From: Bolinopsis microptera | Taxonomy: Eukaryota > Ctenophora > Tentaculata > Lobata > Bolinopsidae | DNA length: 64,000 nucleotides | Direction of reading: 5' to 3' | Assembly (NCBI RefSeq): GCF_026151205.1 | Contig: NC_087082.1 | Location: 1 to 64,000 of the forward strand | Shown here: positions 44,416-55,882 of the stretch, piece after piece | How positions within the stretch are numbered: position 1 is the first letter of the stretch | Layout: every line of letters begins with the position of its first letter | Translations under genes and position numbers: made by a program | The notes under the pieces: model-generated | Databases searched by the model: none | What the model was told of the DNA's origin: nothing | The model's input: the letters and a program-made list of their open reading frames with translations, nothing else

Positions 44416-44758
44416 CAGTGCTGGCGAGTATTTTATGCAAATTTCTTAAAAATCTCAACATAACTATTTTTTATTCCGGTCATCTTTGACATCAAATTAG
44501 AATGTTTTGAACTAAAAATAAATCTGCTGAACGACTTCCGATGAGTCTTAATGCCTGAAAAACTCCTGCCGGAGGAGGCGGCCTTCGGCCGCCGCCTCCG
44601 GCCGGAGTGCACGCTTCGCGTGCACGAAAGAGGCTTGTAACGTGTACCAAAGGGGGTATAATAGTAAAGGGGGTTTAATAGTAAAGGGGGTATAATAGTA
44701 AAGGGGGTACATAGTATACCCACAATAAATGCACCGGTCGTGCTTGCCAGCACTGTGA
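44416..44758 (+). repeat. R end block with GC-rich hairpins, copy in R-f
   Basis: Same structure as 14086-14437, ending gtgcttgccagcactgtga|ta. Confidence 0.85.
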
Positions 44759-45036
44759 TACGCCCAATTTGTACTTGGCACGCGTAGTGTATTGATGTGT
44801 ACACGAGTATAGTTTACCTTTGCTGATAATTTATTGAATTACAGATACAAGTTAATATAAGTTCTACGGCAATTGAACTGAATTTCAAGTGTTTCCCGTA
44901 TTTGATGCATAATTTATCAATATTATTATCATGAAGATTGAAGTGAGCTGATTGGAGCTTATACTTAAATTTATAGTAAATGTGAAATGGAAATCTAGCG
45001 TCCGCCAAAACGAAACAACGGGCGCAATTCTTGTTG
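44759..45036. other. Unclassified; right end shared with element Z
   Basis: The last 45 bp or so (gaaatctagcgtccgc ... gcgcaattcttgtt) match the right end of element Z at 36735-36771. The rest is unique in the window. Confidence 0.45.
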
Positions 45037-46708
45037 AGTGTCCAGTTGATGGGATGGGTACATATGACCTTTACCTACATATTTGACGACTTTTTTCGTT
45101 AGATGGTGCACTCAGGTTTACTCTGTCACACATTTAAGAAAATATGTGAAGAATGTTTACTTTTAGGGCACCCTGATAAGCAATGCTGAGTAGTGTAGGT
45201 TTATTTGATGACCTGGAAGTGCTAGGAACTGTTATTATATTGCATATAGTCGTAAGGAATTAAAACACAGAAGGCACAAACAAGTTTACTTTGTCACATA
45301 ATCTTGATGATATCTGAACATGTGTGAAATTGAACAAATAATGATATACCAGCTTAAACCCCTTATATTACGTACTATGGACTTATGGATCAAACAACAC
45401 TGCTAGTACCATGTGCCAGTCACATAAATCATTATCGGGTGTAATATGTTAACAGTGTCACAATTAAACTACCGCAACATGGTCAAAAATAGGGTAATTT
45501 CGTCACAACAAAATTATTATAACTCTGTTAGCTCCTTGCTGGCAAAATAACTAATTTATCGAAATTGTTTTGATGATAAAGTTACATAGTATTTTAATAG
45601 AGGTATAGTTCTTCAAAATAGGGACAAGACATGTTTACTTTGTCACATCAGTTATTATAAGAGTTAGGTAATCGTCATCACATTAACAGATCTTTTTCGT
45701 AGTTTGGATCGATTAATATAGGCAATAAAGCATCCTATGCCAATTTTAACACACTACTTTGATATTGTTGGGGCAGGGAAAGTTAATTTTGTCACATTTT
45801 CAGTGACTTTGACAAATTTAACCTAAAATTGTTAAACTTGAGCTCTGATGTTCTGGACAATATTCTACCAATTTTTTCTAAAAGAATGTTGAATTCTAAT
45901 AGAGTTACAGAATATATAGATCTTCAAAATAGGGGCAAGAAATGTTTACTTTGTCACATCAGTTATTTAATTTTAAGAGTTATTATAAGAGTTATTATAA
46001 GAGACTATTTCATTCTATAATCATTGTTTTTAACCTATTTACGATTTCGTATCATTTTTTGTGACAATGTAAACATCAACTGATCTTAACTTGCATCAAC
46101 TGCATTGTCATCATATAAAGTTTTCCCGCCTTTCAAATCAAAATCAGATATAAATAATTCGCCCAAAATTTAAAATTCCATATATTGTGACAGAATTAAC
46201 CTCATATCCCAATAAGCAAGTGCCTGTATTAGCTAACTATTCAAAACAACATATTTTAGGGCTATGATGGGTACATCAACCATCAAATAATGAGTTAAAA
46301 GGGTTTTGAGGACACCTCACAGTAGAATAGAGGTATGGTATTCTGACTGTGACAAAGTTACCCAAATATTGCCTCGTAACCGTTCGATCCGTGCCCTTTA
46401 ACCAATGTTCAATGTTGTATCATAATTGTTAGATTGACCTAATCTACTATATTTTAGACCAAGGAATGATAATTAGACAACTACAGTTAACTAAGTCACA
46501 CAAAATGTGACATTTGAAACATTATAGTGCTTAACAACAATAGATTTTCTTTCTGAGCAGTGCATATGGGAGTATGTGTTACGTGGCTAATGTTCAGAAC
46601 TTCTGAACGTGCTAGGTTAATAGATGTCAAAATTAAGCCACTATCGTCGAAAACGCTATAATTTTTGTTTACCAATATCCTCAAACTCAAATGAACGTGT
46701 CCATATAG
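45037..46708. mobile_element. Element Y, copy 2 (lacks left end; no nested insertions)
   Basis: Starts agtgtccagttgatggg, matching 29594 onward, and runs to the right TIR (…aaatgaacgtgtccat, ending about 46706). It is contiguous where copy 1 has R-e and Helitron 2, giving empty sites for both. It has two of the roughly 300-bp internal units where copy 1 has three. The left module (TIR and about 280 bp) is absent. Confidence 0.82.
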
Positions 46709-47093
46709 TGATAATGATATAATGGGAATATAAGGGGAACGTATTACTATTACGGCAATTACTATCATTGACCAGGGCGAGACAAACAATGACATAAAAG
46801 ACTTTAAGTAATAACAATATTTAGTTATTATTTACCAATTCTATAATTTCTGAACATCAACGGCAAAAAATGGGAAAATATTGATAACAGCACACAAGAT
46901 TCGCGTTCGGTACATCATTGATGAAATCCTGAAAGGCAATGAACACACAGGGGTGTAGGAAGCGGGGAGGCAGGGGGGGGCCATCGCCGCCCCCCCCCCC
47001 CCCCCCCCCCATGAAATCTGGGCAAGGGGCCAAAAAGGGCCAACTTTTTAATTTAGGTTTCGATTTTTTTAATAGAAATTTATTTAAGTCAAT
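46709..47093. other. No gene recognised; contains a G-run/C-run palindrome
   Basis: Short interval with homopolymer runs (about 46970-47010: a g-run, then ccatcgcc, then a long c-run) that may be error-prone in assembly. Confidence 0.4.
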
Positions 47094-48953
47094 TTGACCA
47101 AAACCCATAATCATGGGTAGAGTGGACCGCTGCCAGTGTCTCTCTTTCCCAAACAAAAGGAAATGATATTAATTTGATTGACCGTTCTCAAATGCAAAAT
47201 GATACCGAGAATGAAATCGGTCGCTCGCTTTTCCCATTAATTCACGGCTTACGAATTGTAATAAGTTTCGATTGATTAGGTACATCAATCAGATGCTGTA
47301 AAAATCTCTTTGGGTTGCGTTCGGGTCGATACCTAGTATTTCAGGGTAAGGGTGGTAGTTATTACTTATTGATTTAGCTGAAGTTTATTGAATCTTTATT
47401 GCTGAGTACAGCTGCCTTTGGGTAGTTCTTCTTAATCTATTACAATTGTAAATGAATGGGAAAAGCGAGCGACCGATTTCATTCTCGGTATCATTTTGCA
47501 TTTGAGAACGGTCAATCAAATTAATATCATTTCCTTTTGTTTGGGAAAGAGAGACACTGGCAGCGGTCCACTCTACCCATGATTATGGGTTTTGGTCAAA
47601 TATCATCTCTTTTTGATTATAATGTCAGGGTACTTTATAAAGTCGAAATATAAACTGATATCTTCATTAATAAGGAGGAAGTTTCAACAATTTCGAAATT
47701 TTTCCTTTAAAAACATTTCCTTGTGTTTAGGTAAGCATATCGGTCGATCACTGACTGAATATGCCACTTAATACTCATTCAAGTTGGCATTAAATTCATT
47801 TATAATGACATTAAACTGTCGTGGCAAAGCAGAATTTGTTGGAAATCACAAATGAGCAAAATTCTCACCTTTCGCACGTGCAAACTTTGAGCGGACGTTG
47901 CGTGCGCATCCAATATTGAATCGCCGTAAAATTTTGCATGTAATTGTTTTATATATAGCTTGATAAGCATGCAAAGTTTCAAAGTATTTCAAGAAGAACT
48001 GTTATCACAACGGCACTCTAAAGTTGACAGAAAATGACGAAAATAGCAATTTTCAGTGATTTTAGCAATTTTCTATCAATTTGGGCGTGTCCCCACGTGT
48101 GCAACTTTTCGATTTTTAACTTTAAAACTAGCCTAATGCACAATTTATATCTACTAGCAGGAACCCGTATAATATAACTCTAAACGGTGTCAAGACTCAA
48201 CAGACCAAAATAATTATTACCTATTTAATTCGCGTTTTTGACACCACTTGGGGGTCCAAATTTTGGGCTCTAAAATCACTAATTCTTGGCCAAATTTTTA
48301 TTTTTTCATGCTGAATTGGAGGCCATTAAAGCATTTGACCCAGTCAAAAAAGTTTCAGTTGTATATCTTTTACGGTTTTTGCGGAAATTCGCTTTAAAGT
48401 TGATGCCGTGGTGTCAGTAAAATGGCACGGATAAATAAATATATATATCGTCTCGCTTTATATATAGTAAGATAGGAAGCAGAACTGAGCTCCACAACTC
48501 AAGGCATGGCCCAACACCAGAGAATACTAAATCGCAAAATTGACGTTTTTATAAAATAATTCTTCAAAAAAACACAAACTTCAATGACGAATATCTTTAT
48601 GAAGGAGCAAGCTAGAAAAACTTTCCGGTAGATTTTCAGAATGCTTGAACAATTATCTAAGGTAAAAATTTCCTCAGATTTTGAATAAAATTACTTTTTA
48701 ATGGTGTAAAATCATTTTTAAAAGTTATAACTTTGTCAAAAATCAAGTTTTAAAAACGGTTAACTTGATGACGTCATCAAGGGGTGTTCATGACGTCAAA
48801 TAATTTGTTTATACAATGTAAACTAAAGTGTAAACAATTATTTTCAAGACCTGTGGTCGGAAATGGCTGTATCTTTTATACTTTTGAATCTATGGACAAT
48901 TAAATACAGGCTACAATTGACTGGCAAAGCGTCTATCCCTGAATATATATGTA
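47094..48953 (+). repeat. R repeat copy g, left part (foldback to block E), with Helitron 3 inside
   Basis: Foldback 47094-47599, B, C to 48153, Helitron 48154-48472, D (gatgacgtcatcaa near 48767), and E ending ctgaatatatatgta. It is then broken by an inverted R copy and resumes at about 51034. Confidence 0.87.
48154..48472 (-). mobile_element. Non-autonomous Helitron, copy 3 (empty site known)
   Basis: Minus strand TCTTAC...CTGCTAG. R without insert reads atatctataggaagcag (36810). Here atatcta and taggaagcag flank the element, again an A|T insertion without target duplication. Confidence 0.92.
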
Positions 48954-51033
48954 TCACAGTGCTGGCAAGCACGAGCGGTGTCTTTATTGGGGGTATACTA
49001 TGTACCCCCTTTACTATTGTACCCCCTTTACTATTATACCCCCTTTACTATTATAACCCCTTTGGTACTCGTCGGAAGCCTCTTTCGTGCACGCGAAGCG
49101 TGCACTCCGGCCGGAGGCGGCGGCCGAAGGCCGCCGCCTCTGGCAGGAGTTTTTCAGGCATTAAGACTCATCGGAAGTCGTTCAGCAGATTTATTTTTAG
49201 TTCAAAACATTCTAATTTGATGTCAAAGATGACAGGAATAAAAAATAGTTATGTTGAGATTTTTAAGAAATTTGCATAAAATACTCGCCAGCACTGTTAT
49301 ACGAAATTCGGTAAAAAACCCAAAATCGCCATATTCAGGTGCCTTAAAAACCATGTTAAAATTGAGTTAGAGATCTGAAATTTTTTAGGGCGTCTAGACG
49401 TTGACCAAATCGACTGCAAAAAAAGTTTCAGGTTTCAGGAGCATCGGGAAATGGGTTTTCTAGAACCCCTGTTTTACGATAGATTGTCGTGATATATTCA
49501 GGGATAGACGCTTTGCCAGTCAATTGTAGCCTGTATTTAAGTGTCCATAGATTCAAAAGTATAAAAGATACAGCCATTTCCGACCACAGGTCTTGCAAAT
49601 AATTGTTTATACTTTAGTTTACATTGTGTAAAAAAATTATTTGACGTCATAAACACCCCTTGATGACGTCATCAAGTTAACCGTTTTTAAAACTTGATTT
49701 TTGACAAAGTATTAACTTTTAAAATTAATTTTAAACCATTAAGGAGTAATTTTATTCAAAATCTGAGGAAATTTTTATCTTAATAATTGTTCAAGCATTC
49801 TGAAAATCTACCGGAAAGTTTTTCTAGCTTGCTCCTTCATAAAGATATTCGTCATTGAAGTTTGTGCTTTTTTGAAGAATTATTTTATAAAAACGTCAAT
49901 TTTGCGATTTAGTATTCTCTGGTGTTGGGCCATGCCTTGGGTTGTGGAGCTCAGTTCTGCTTCCTATAGGTATAAATTGTGTATTAGGTTAGTTTTAAAG
50001 TTGAAAATCGAAAAGTTGCACACGTGGGGACACGCCCAAATTGATACAAAATCGCTAAAATCACTGAAAATTGCTGTTTTCGTCATTTTCTGTCAACTTT
50101 AGAGTGCCGTTGTGATTACAGTTCTTCTTGAAATACTTTGAAACTTTGAATGCTTATCAAGCTGTATATAAAACAATTACATGCAAAAATTTACGGCGAT
50201 TCAATATTGGATGCGCACGCAACGTCTGCTCAAAGTTTGCACGTGCGAAAGGTGAGAATTTTGCTCATTCGTGATTTCCAACAAATTCTGCTTTGCCACG
50301 ACAGTTTAATGTCATTATATATGAATTTAATGCCAACTTGAATGAGTATTAAGTGGCATATTCAGTCAGTGATCGACCGATATGCTTCCCTAAACACAAG
50401 GAAATGTTTTTAAAGGAAAAATTTCGAAATCGTTGAAACTTCCTCCTTATTAATGAAGATATCAGTTTATATTTCGACTTTATAAAGTACCCTGACATTA
50501 TAATCAAAAAGAGATGATATTTTACCAAAACCCATAATCATGGGTAGAGTGGACCGCTGTCAGTGTCTCTCTTTCCCAAACAAAAGGAAATGATATTAAT
50601 TTGATTGACCGTTCTCAAATGCAAAATGATACCGAGAATGAAATCGGTCGCTCGCTTTTCCCATTCATTTACAATTGTAATAGATTAAGAAGAACTATCC
50701 AAAGGCAGCTGTACTCGGCAATGAAGATTCAATAAACTTCAGCTTGTTCAATAAGTAATAACTACCACCCTTGTCCCTTACCCCGAAATACTAGGTATCG
50801 ACCCGAACGCAACCCAAAGAGATTTTTACAGCATCTGATTGATGTAATCAATCGAAACTTAATTATACAATTCGTAAGCCGTGAATGAATGGGAAAAGCG
50901 AGCGACCGATTTCATTCTCGGTATCATTTTGCATTTGAGAACGGTCAATCAAATTAATATCATTTCCTTTTGTTTGGGAAAGAGAGACACTGACAGCGGT
51001 CCACTCTACCCATGATTATGGGTTTTGGTAAAA
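48954..51033 (-). repeat. R repeat copy h, complete, inverted, nested in R-g
   Basis: Begins TCACAGTGCTGGCAAGC at 48954 after A and runs end block (GC hairpins), F, E, D, C, B and foldback (50521-51033). It lies in the ATGT-rich E/F junction of R copy g. This is the longest uninterrupted copy (about 2.08 kb) and has the long-centre foldback. Confidence 0.87.
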
Positions 51034-51573
51034 TGTATGTATAATTATATGTCCCGACAATCTGTCGTAAAACTGGGGTTCTAGAAAACCCACTTCCCGA
51101 TGTTCCTGAAACCTGAAACTTTTTTTGCAGTCGATTTGGTCAACGTCTAGACGCCCTGAAAAATTTCAGATCTCTAACTTGATTTTAACATGGTTTTTAA
51201 GGCACCTGAATATGGCGATTTTGGGTTTTTTACCGAATTTCGTATAACAGTGCTGGCGAGTATTTTATGCAAATTTCTTAAAAATCTCAACATAACTATT
51301 TTTTATTCCTGTCATCTTTGACATCAAATTAGAATGTTTTGAACTAAAAATAAATCTGCTGAACGACTTCCGATGAGTCTTAATGCCTGAAAAACTCCTG
51401 CCGGAGGCGGCGGCCTTCGGCCGCCGCCTCCGGCCGGAGTGCACGCTTCGCGTGCACGAAAGAGGCTTGTAACGTGTACCAAAGGGGGTATAATAGTAAA
51501 GGGGGTATAATAGTAAAGGGGGTACATAGTATACCCACAATAAATGCACCGGTCGTGCTTGCCAGCACTGTGA
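51034..51573 (+). repeat. R repeat copy g, right part (F and end block)
   Basis: After atgtatgtataattata, F resumes at tgtcccgacaatctgtc. The GC-hairpin end block is 51248-51573, ending gccagcactgtga|ta. Confidence 0.85.
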
Positions 51574-51577
51574 TAAT

Positions 51578-51920
51578 TTTCAAAGTTTACTTGGAAACTA
51601 CTTTTGTTCATGTTTCATGCTACCCTGATCATTATGAGCCAAACATATTTTTTCGGTTTTCGAAGTTCGATATACGATTTTGGACTCGAGGGTTCCCCTT
51701 TCACCTTTGTAATGCGATCTCGGAAGGCAGGCCTCCCCTTCGCGGCTTCGCAATACGAGCTCGGAAGCGGGAGCTCTGCTTTCAGGTACGTATCGAGAAT
51801 GACTCGGACCGGAAATTTTCTAAGTAAAAAATGTTCAAAGTTTTCTTGGAAACTACTTTTGTTCATGTTTCATGCTACCCTGATCTATATGAGCCAAAAA
51901 TATATATTTCGGTTTTTTGA
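51578..51920. repeat. Two direct copies of an 80-bp sequence
   Basis: cttggaaactacttttgttc onward at about 51590 and again at about 51846 (cttggaaactacttttgttc), roughly 256 bp apart. The right parts are gagccaaacatattttttcg and gagccaaaaatatatatttc. No gene is seen in or around them. Confidence 0.75.
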
Positions 51921-51984
51921 AGTCCGTACCTACATTCGGAAGGTTGTGGATGTGATACTGATTGGTTTCATATACTAATAGTAA

Positions 51985-52230
51985 TTATAAAAAACGTGAT
52001 ATTTGGCCCACAGATTTTAAGGAAAACACGCGAATTTGGTCCTCAGATTTAAAGGAACTGAAAAAAATCGCGATTTGTCGTGAGGCCAGGATCTGAAAAA
52101 TCGCGATTTGTCGCGGCAAACGTGAAAAATCGCGATACCGCACATACTGCAATTCTTGATTAAGCCGTTCGGAAATTACACGCAAAAGAACAAACATCTT
52201 GAGATTATTTAGTATAGACTAGTGTAACCC
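51985..52230. other. AATCGCGAT-motif cluster and a repeat shared with the retrozyme flank
   Basis: aaaatcgcgat(tt) occurs three times (about 52068, 52097, 52127). 52156-52213 (ttaagccgttcggaaattac … gagattatt) matches 26211-26266, just left of the first hammerhead. Probably the end of an unclassified element. Confidence 0.45.
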
Positions 52231-52768
52231 GTGCCTATGGCCGGGACTTCACTATCGCAGTTGAAATGCAAAAGTATAAACTCGCCTATTATATATTCTC
52301 ATATTCGAAAGCACGCATTAAATTTTTGTAGTTAAACTTAAAACGTAGGACATAAGGTAAGAGTTTAAGTAAAAAAATGCACTCACTCACTCACGTGACT
52401 AGCGGAATTATTTTGTGGCACGTGGTGTGTCACATGATCACATGAGCATCTAATCAGATCCCAATCTCAAAGTTAATTGGCAATTATAAGTTATAACACT
52501 TTGATGGTCCGGCTCGGTTTCGAACTTGTAACCTCTGGCTTAGCCCGGTTCATAAAACAAAAATATTATCCAATAATTGCGGCAATAGGCTTATCTGTTG
52601 TTCCTTAGGCCAAATAACTACCAAACAAATTTTGAAGCTTCAACTCCAACCGGAAACACCCCCACATGCCACGCCCATTTTTTTCATCAATTTTTAACAG
52701 GTAAAAATCTTCATATCATCAATTTAGGCACGAAGGAGTGCTTTAAGTGCTCCAACAGTTTGGGGTCT
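52231..52768. other. No gene recognised
   Basis: Unique-looking AT-rich sequence without a convincing frame. Confidence 0.35.
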
Positions 52769-52946
52769 AATAGTAATGGTAGAAAAAGGTTAACTTTAGT
52801 CAAAGTCTCAAGTCCCCACGGCGCTTGGTTTAGGCGCACTGGATCTCGCATCTCGCGCCTCCGCCGCGAGATTTGTTGCGCCAAAACTAAAGGTCGTAGA
52901 GACATGAGACTTCGACTAAAGTTAACCTTTTTCTACCATTACTATT
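52769..52946. mobile_element. Foldback MITE, about 178 bp
   Basis: Arms of about 40 bp: aatagtaatggtagaaaaag … at the left and its reverse complement at the right (…ctttttctaccattactatt). The centre is GC-rich with its own short palindromes (gcgcctccgccgcgag). No ORF. Confidence 0.85.
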
Positions 52947-53609
52947 TGAGTATCACAGTTCCAGAGCTCTAAACACATTCCTTCATCTTTAAAACAACAA
53001 TCATATGGATTTTGCCTGTAAAAGTGGAACTAATCCTTTAAAATCATTTAAAGAAGTCAGCAGGTTATAATCTAGGTACCCTGGCTTTCGGATGCCTTCA
53101 CAAGCAAGCTGTCTAATCTTCGTTGCCAGAGGAATATTTTCGTCAAACTAGGATTTAAATGAGGTTCTTATTTCTTCATAACTCGTTACTGATAGGATCA
53201 GCATCGATGAGGTCCAATAATTCCTTCATAGCTCGTCACTGACAGGGTAACCGATCACTTTTAATAAGGTCTGATGATTTCTTCGAGACTAACGAGGATA
53301 CGTCAAGACAAAGTTTAACATTGTGGAAATTCAGTTGGGTTGACCTTTTTTTCCAAAAAAGGCTTTTTTTATACATTTTTTTTTTATACGTTCGACATTT
53401 TTCTGCATTTATTTTTGCTTCACGTTTTGCTATTTTTTAAAGATATCTGGGCACTTTGGTGCGCTTTAAACAGCGAATTTTTAATCTTTATTAGTCGTTC
53501 TCGAAATATATCCCTGAGTACAGCCAAATCGTACTATAAGTATACAGTCAGGGACCTCTGAGAGATGCCGGTCATGTGGTCAACTAAACGTCTAAGTTCA
53601 AAGTTGGGC

Positions 53610-53745
53610 AATTTTTTCACGTCTCATTTTAGCGGCACGTCTTTCTGACCGTGTAGCTCTGGCTACAGATCCTTCCTTCTCATATCGCTTCACAATCCGG
53701 TAGATAGTAGTCTTAGCCAAACCGGCAAACCTTGTGCTATAACAT
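53610..53745 (-). pseudogene. Transposase helix-turn-helix fragment (Tc1/mariner-like)
   Basis: On the minus strand: GLAKTTIYRIVKRYEKEGSV, then RSERRAAKMRREKI. LAKTTIYRIVKRYEKEGS is the recognition-helix and linker pattern of the paired-type N-terminal HTH of Tc1/mariner-like transposases. No DDE domain is nearby and stops bound it on both sides, so it is a short relic. Confidence 0.6.
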
Positions 53746-54095
53746 TTTTTGCTGTGAAGCTTTGCCAGTCGTCACGTTGGCTTTCCCAAATTTAAATAAA
53801 CTGTACAACATACAAGCTGCAGTATAGTGTATACAGTATACCTCGAAAAGAGGTATACAGCGTGTGTCAAACTATTGACATACATGATCTCCTGATTCTA
53901 CGACCCACAGTTCGAAATCAAACATTATTTTAATATTATGATCGTAACAATTGACCCATTCTGTACATGACCCAGTTTAAAAATGACGAATGGTATGGTC
54001 TTGTAGAACGCCTTAACACTAAAAAGTCAAAGCAGACAAACGTCGCAATGTCGCATTCTATGAAAAGATTCCCGCCTGGCTAAACTATGTAGTTA

Positions 54096-55700
54096 TATGA
54101 AGTATTACTTACTTGGGTTACTTGGGTTGGGTTCCGAGCTAGAGTGCTACCAGGCCAAGAATGTCTTGCATCTCCACCGCCATGTAGTAGCGTGTCAGAG
54201 ACACGTGCCACCGGCCCACTCCAGCATTGAGTTCCTGTTCTGTCCAGTGTACCCAGGTGTTGGTGGAGTGTCAGGGAATTCATTGAGGAAAGCATCAAGA
54301 GCGGGTTTGAAAGTGGTCAAGGTCAGGAGAGACTTGATGGCGGGAGGGACCACGTTGTACAGTGCAGAGGCTCTAGAGGCAAAGGAGTTGAACCTCAGGT
54401 TATTGACACTTGTGTACTTGGAGGACCCTAGTGGTCGTATACACGTAGTTCCGTATCGTGAGGTCTCGCGGAAGTTGATGTTCATGCTGTTTGGAGCGAG
54501 ATTGTTATAGATCTTCCAAACTAGGATGATAGTGTATCTCTCACGCCGCCTTTGAAGGGAGTACATAGACAGGCGACGGAGGCGTTCCCAGTAGTTGAGA
54601 TTTCCAAGACCCTGGATTTTAGCAGTGAAGGATCGTTGAACTGCTTCGAGTTTAATAATTTCGCACTGCATGTGAGGAGACCACAGAGGACAGCAGTATT
54701 CAAGATGAGATCGTACGTAGGACTTGTACAGGAGCATCATGGTCGCTACATCCCTGGAGATGAAGGTGCGTAGCACCCAACTAGCCATGTTTCTGGCTTT
54801 GGCAGACTTCATCGCTATGTGAGTGCGCCAGTTGAGGTCTGGGTCGATATAGACACCCAGGTCCTTCACGTGGTCAGAGCCCTTAAGAGTCTCTCCAGAT
54901 GGTAAGATGTAGGGCTGCTTCAAGTCCGGTAGTTTGCCGTGTTGTAGAAGCTGGAACTTTTCCTCGTTAAGCTCCATGTTGTTAGCATCAGCCCAATTCA
55001 CAACCGAGAGAAGATCTTCTTGGAGAAGGATGCGATCGATATGGGAAGATATATCTTTGTGGAGCTTCGAGTCATCTGCAAACACTTTGATCTTGCTGTG
55101 CTTGACTACGGAGAAGATGTCGTCAATGTAGATGAGGAAGAGAAGGGGACCTAGGACAGTACCCTGAGGAACCCCACTGATGACGTCGATGATCGTGGAC
55201 ATGACCCCATCCACGATAACATGCTGCTTTCTGCCAGTAAGAAAGCTGGCTATCCAGTCGTAGAGCTTACCACGGATACCAAAGGCCTGAATCTTCTTGA
55301 GGAGTATCTTGTGGTCAACCTTATCAAAGGCTTTGCTGAAGTCGAGGTAGAGCACGTCAGCATTTTTGTCGAGGTTGAGATCGCAGATTATATCCTCGAT
55401 GTGATGGAGAAGCTGGGTGAGGCAGTTCTTGCCTTTTTGGAAACCGTGCTGATCAGGGTTGAACATGTTGTTGCGTTCAAGGAAGCTGACCATCTGGTTG
55501 CGCATGATGCGTTCACAGAGTTTGATGAGGTGAGAAGTCAGTGAAACCGGCCTGTAGTTAGCGGCTACAGCCTTGCTCCCCTTCTTGAAGATAGGGATGA
55601 TACTCTGGGAGCGGAACATCTCAGCGATGTCCGAAGTATCAAAAGATAGCTGCCAGAGCTTGGCTATAGTGGGAGCTAGAGTAGTAGAGGCTCTTACGGG
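54096..55700 (-). mobile_element. Non-LTR retrotransposon, 5'-truncated, CR1/Jockey-group
   Basis: Minus-strand LINE that begins within the reverse transcriptase near 55700. It ends after its stop codon (54195) in a short 3' tail of repeated acccaagta / gtaagtaatac words at about 54096-54125. Confidence 0.78.
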
Positions 55701-55703
55701 CAT
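54195..55703 (-). CDS. LINE reverse transcriptase, partial
   Basis: 502 codons without a stop. RT motifs in order: NYRPVSLTSHLIKLCERI, LYLDFSKAFDKVDH (motif A), GVPQGTVLGPLLFLIYIDD (motif B), VFADDSKLH (motif C), ELNEEKFQLL, then VKDLGVYIDPDLNWRTHI and a C-terminal thumb/tail ending MLEWAGGTCL. The open frame without decay suggests a recent insertion. The annotated ATG at 55703 is not a true start: the endonuclease and the first RT blocks are missing by truncation, and a stop stands five codons upstream. It is related to, but a different family from, the LINE at 7510-10350. Confidence 0.87.
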   Translation of the reverse strand: MPVRASTTLAPTIAKLWQLSFDTSDIAEMFRSQSIIPIFKKGSKAVAANYRPVSLTSHLIKLCERIMRNQMVSFLERNNMFNPDQHGFQKGKNCLTQLLHHIEDIICDLNLDKNADVLYLDFSKAFDKVDHKILLKKIQAFGIRGKLYDWIASFLTGRKQHVIVDGVMSTIIDVISGVPQGTVLGPLLFLIYIDDIFSVVKHSKIKVFADDSKLHKDISSHIDRILLQEDLLSVVNWADANNMELNEEKFQLLQHGKLPDLKQPYILPSGETLKGSDHVKDLGVYIDPDLNWRTHIAMKSAKARNMASWVLRTFISRDVATMMLLYKSYVRSHLEYCCPLWSPHMQCEIIKLEAVQRSFTAKIQGLGNLNYWERLRRLSMYSLQRRRERYTIILVWKIYNNLAPNSMNINFRETSRYGTTCIRPLGSSKYTSVNNLRFNSFASRASALYNVVPPAIKSLLTLTTFKPALDAFLNEFPDTPPTPGYTGQNRNSMLEWAGGTCL

Positions 55704-55882
55704 TGTCTGCTCGATACGTTAGGGACCCCAGATACACCTTACTAGACGTATTTTTGACCGTAGAATCGATTGAAAGTGGTTTCAAGATGATTGGACTGAT
55801 TGTTCTGGGGTAAAATCGCAAAAAAACCGATTTTTGGGCCAAAAATAGGCCAAAAAACCATGTTTTTTGATATTTTGAAAGT

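Larger units (their letters stand above)
34115..44758 (+). repeat. R repeat copy f, split by element Z, the 474-bp array and a Penelope-like element
   Basis: Pieces: foldback and B-C 34115-35140, C-D 36772-36980, D-E 39979-40316, F and end block 44218-44758. Each piece continues the previous one when aligned to the uninterrupted copy, so all three intruders came later. The end block is the GC-hairpin type, but its palindrome lacks a few bases (ggaggaggcggcc). Confidence 0.85.

Noticed and set aside
46970-47012. Meaningful palindrome in the g-run/c-run
   Set aside because: Homopolymer runs of uncertain length; likely slippage or base-calling noise.
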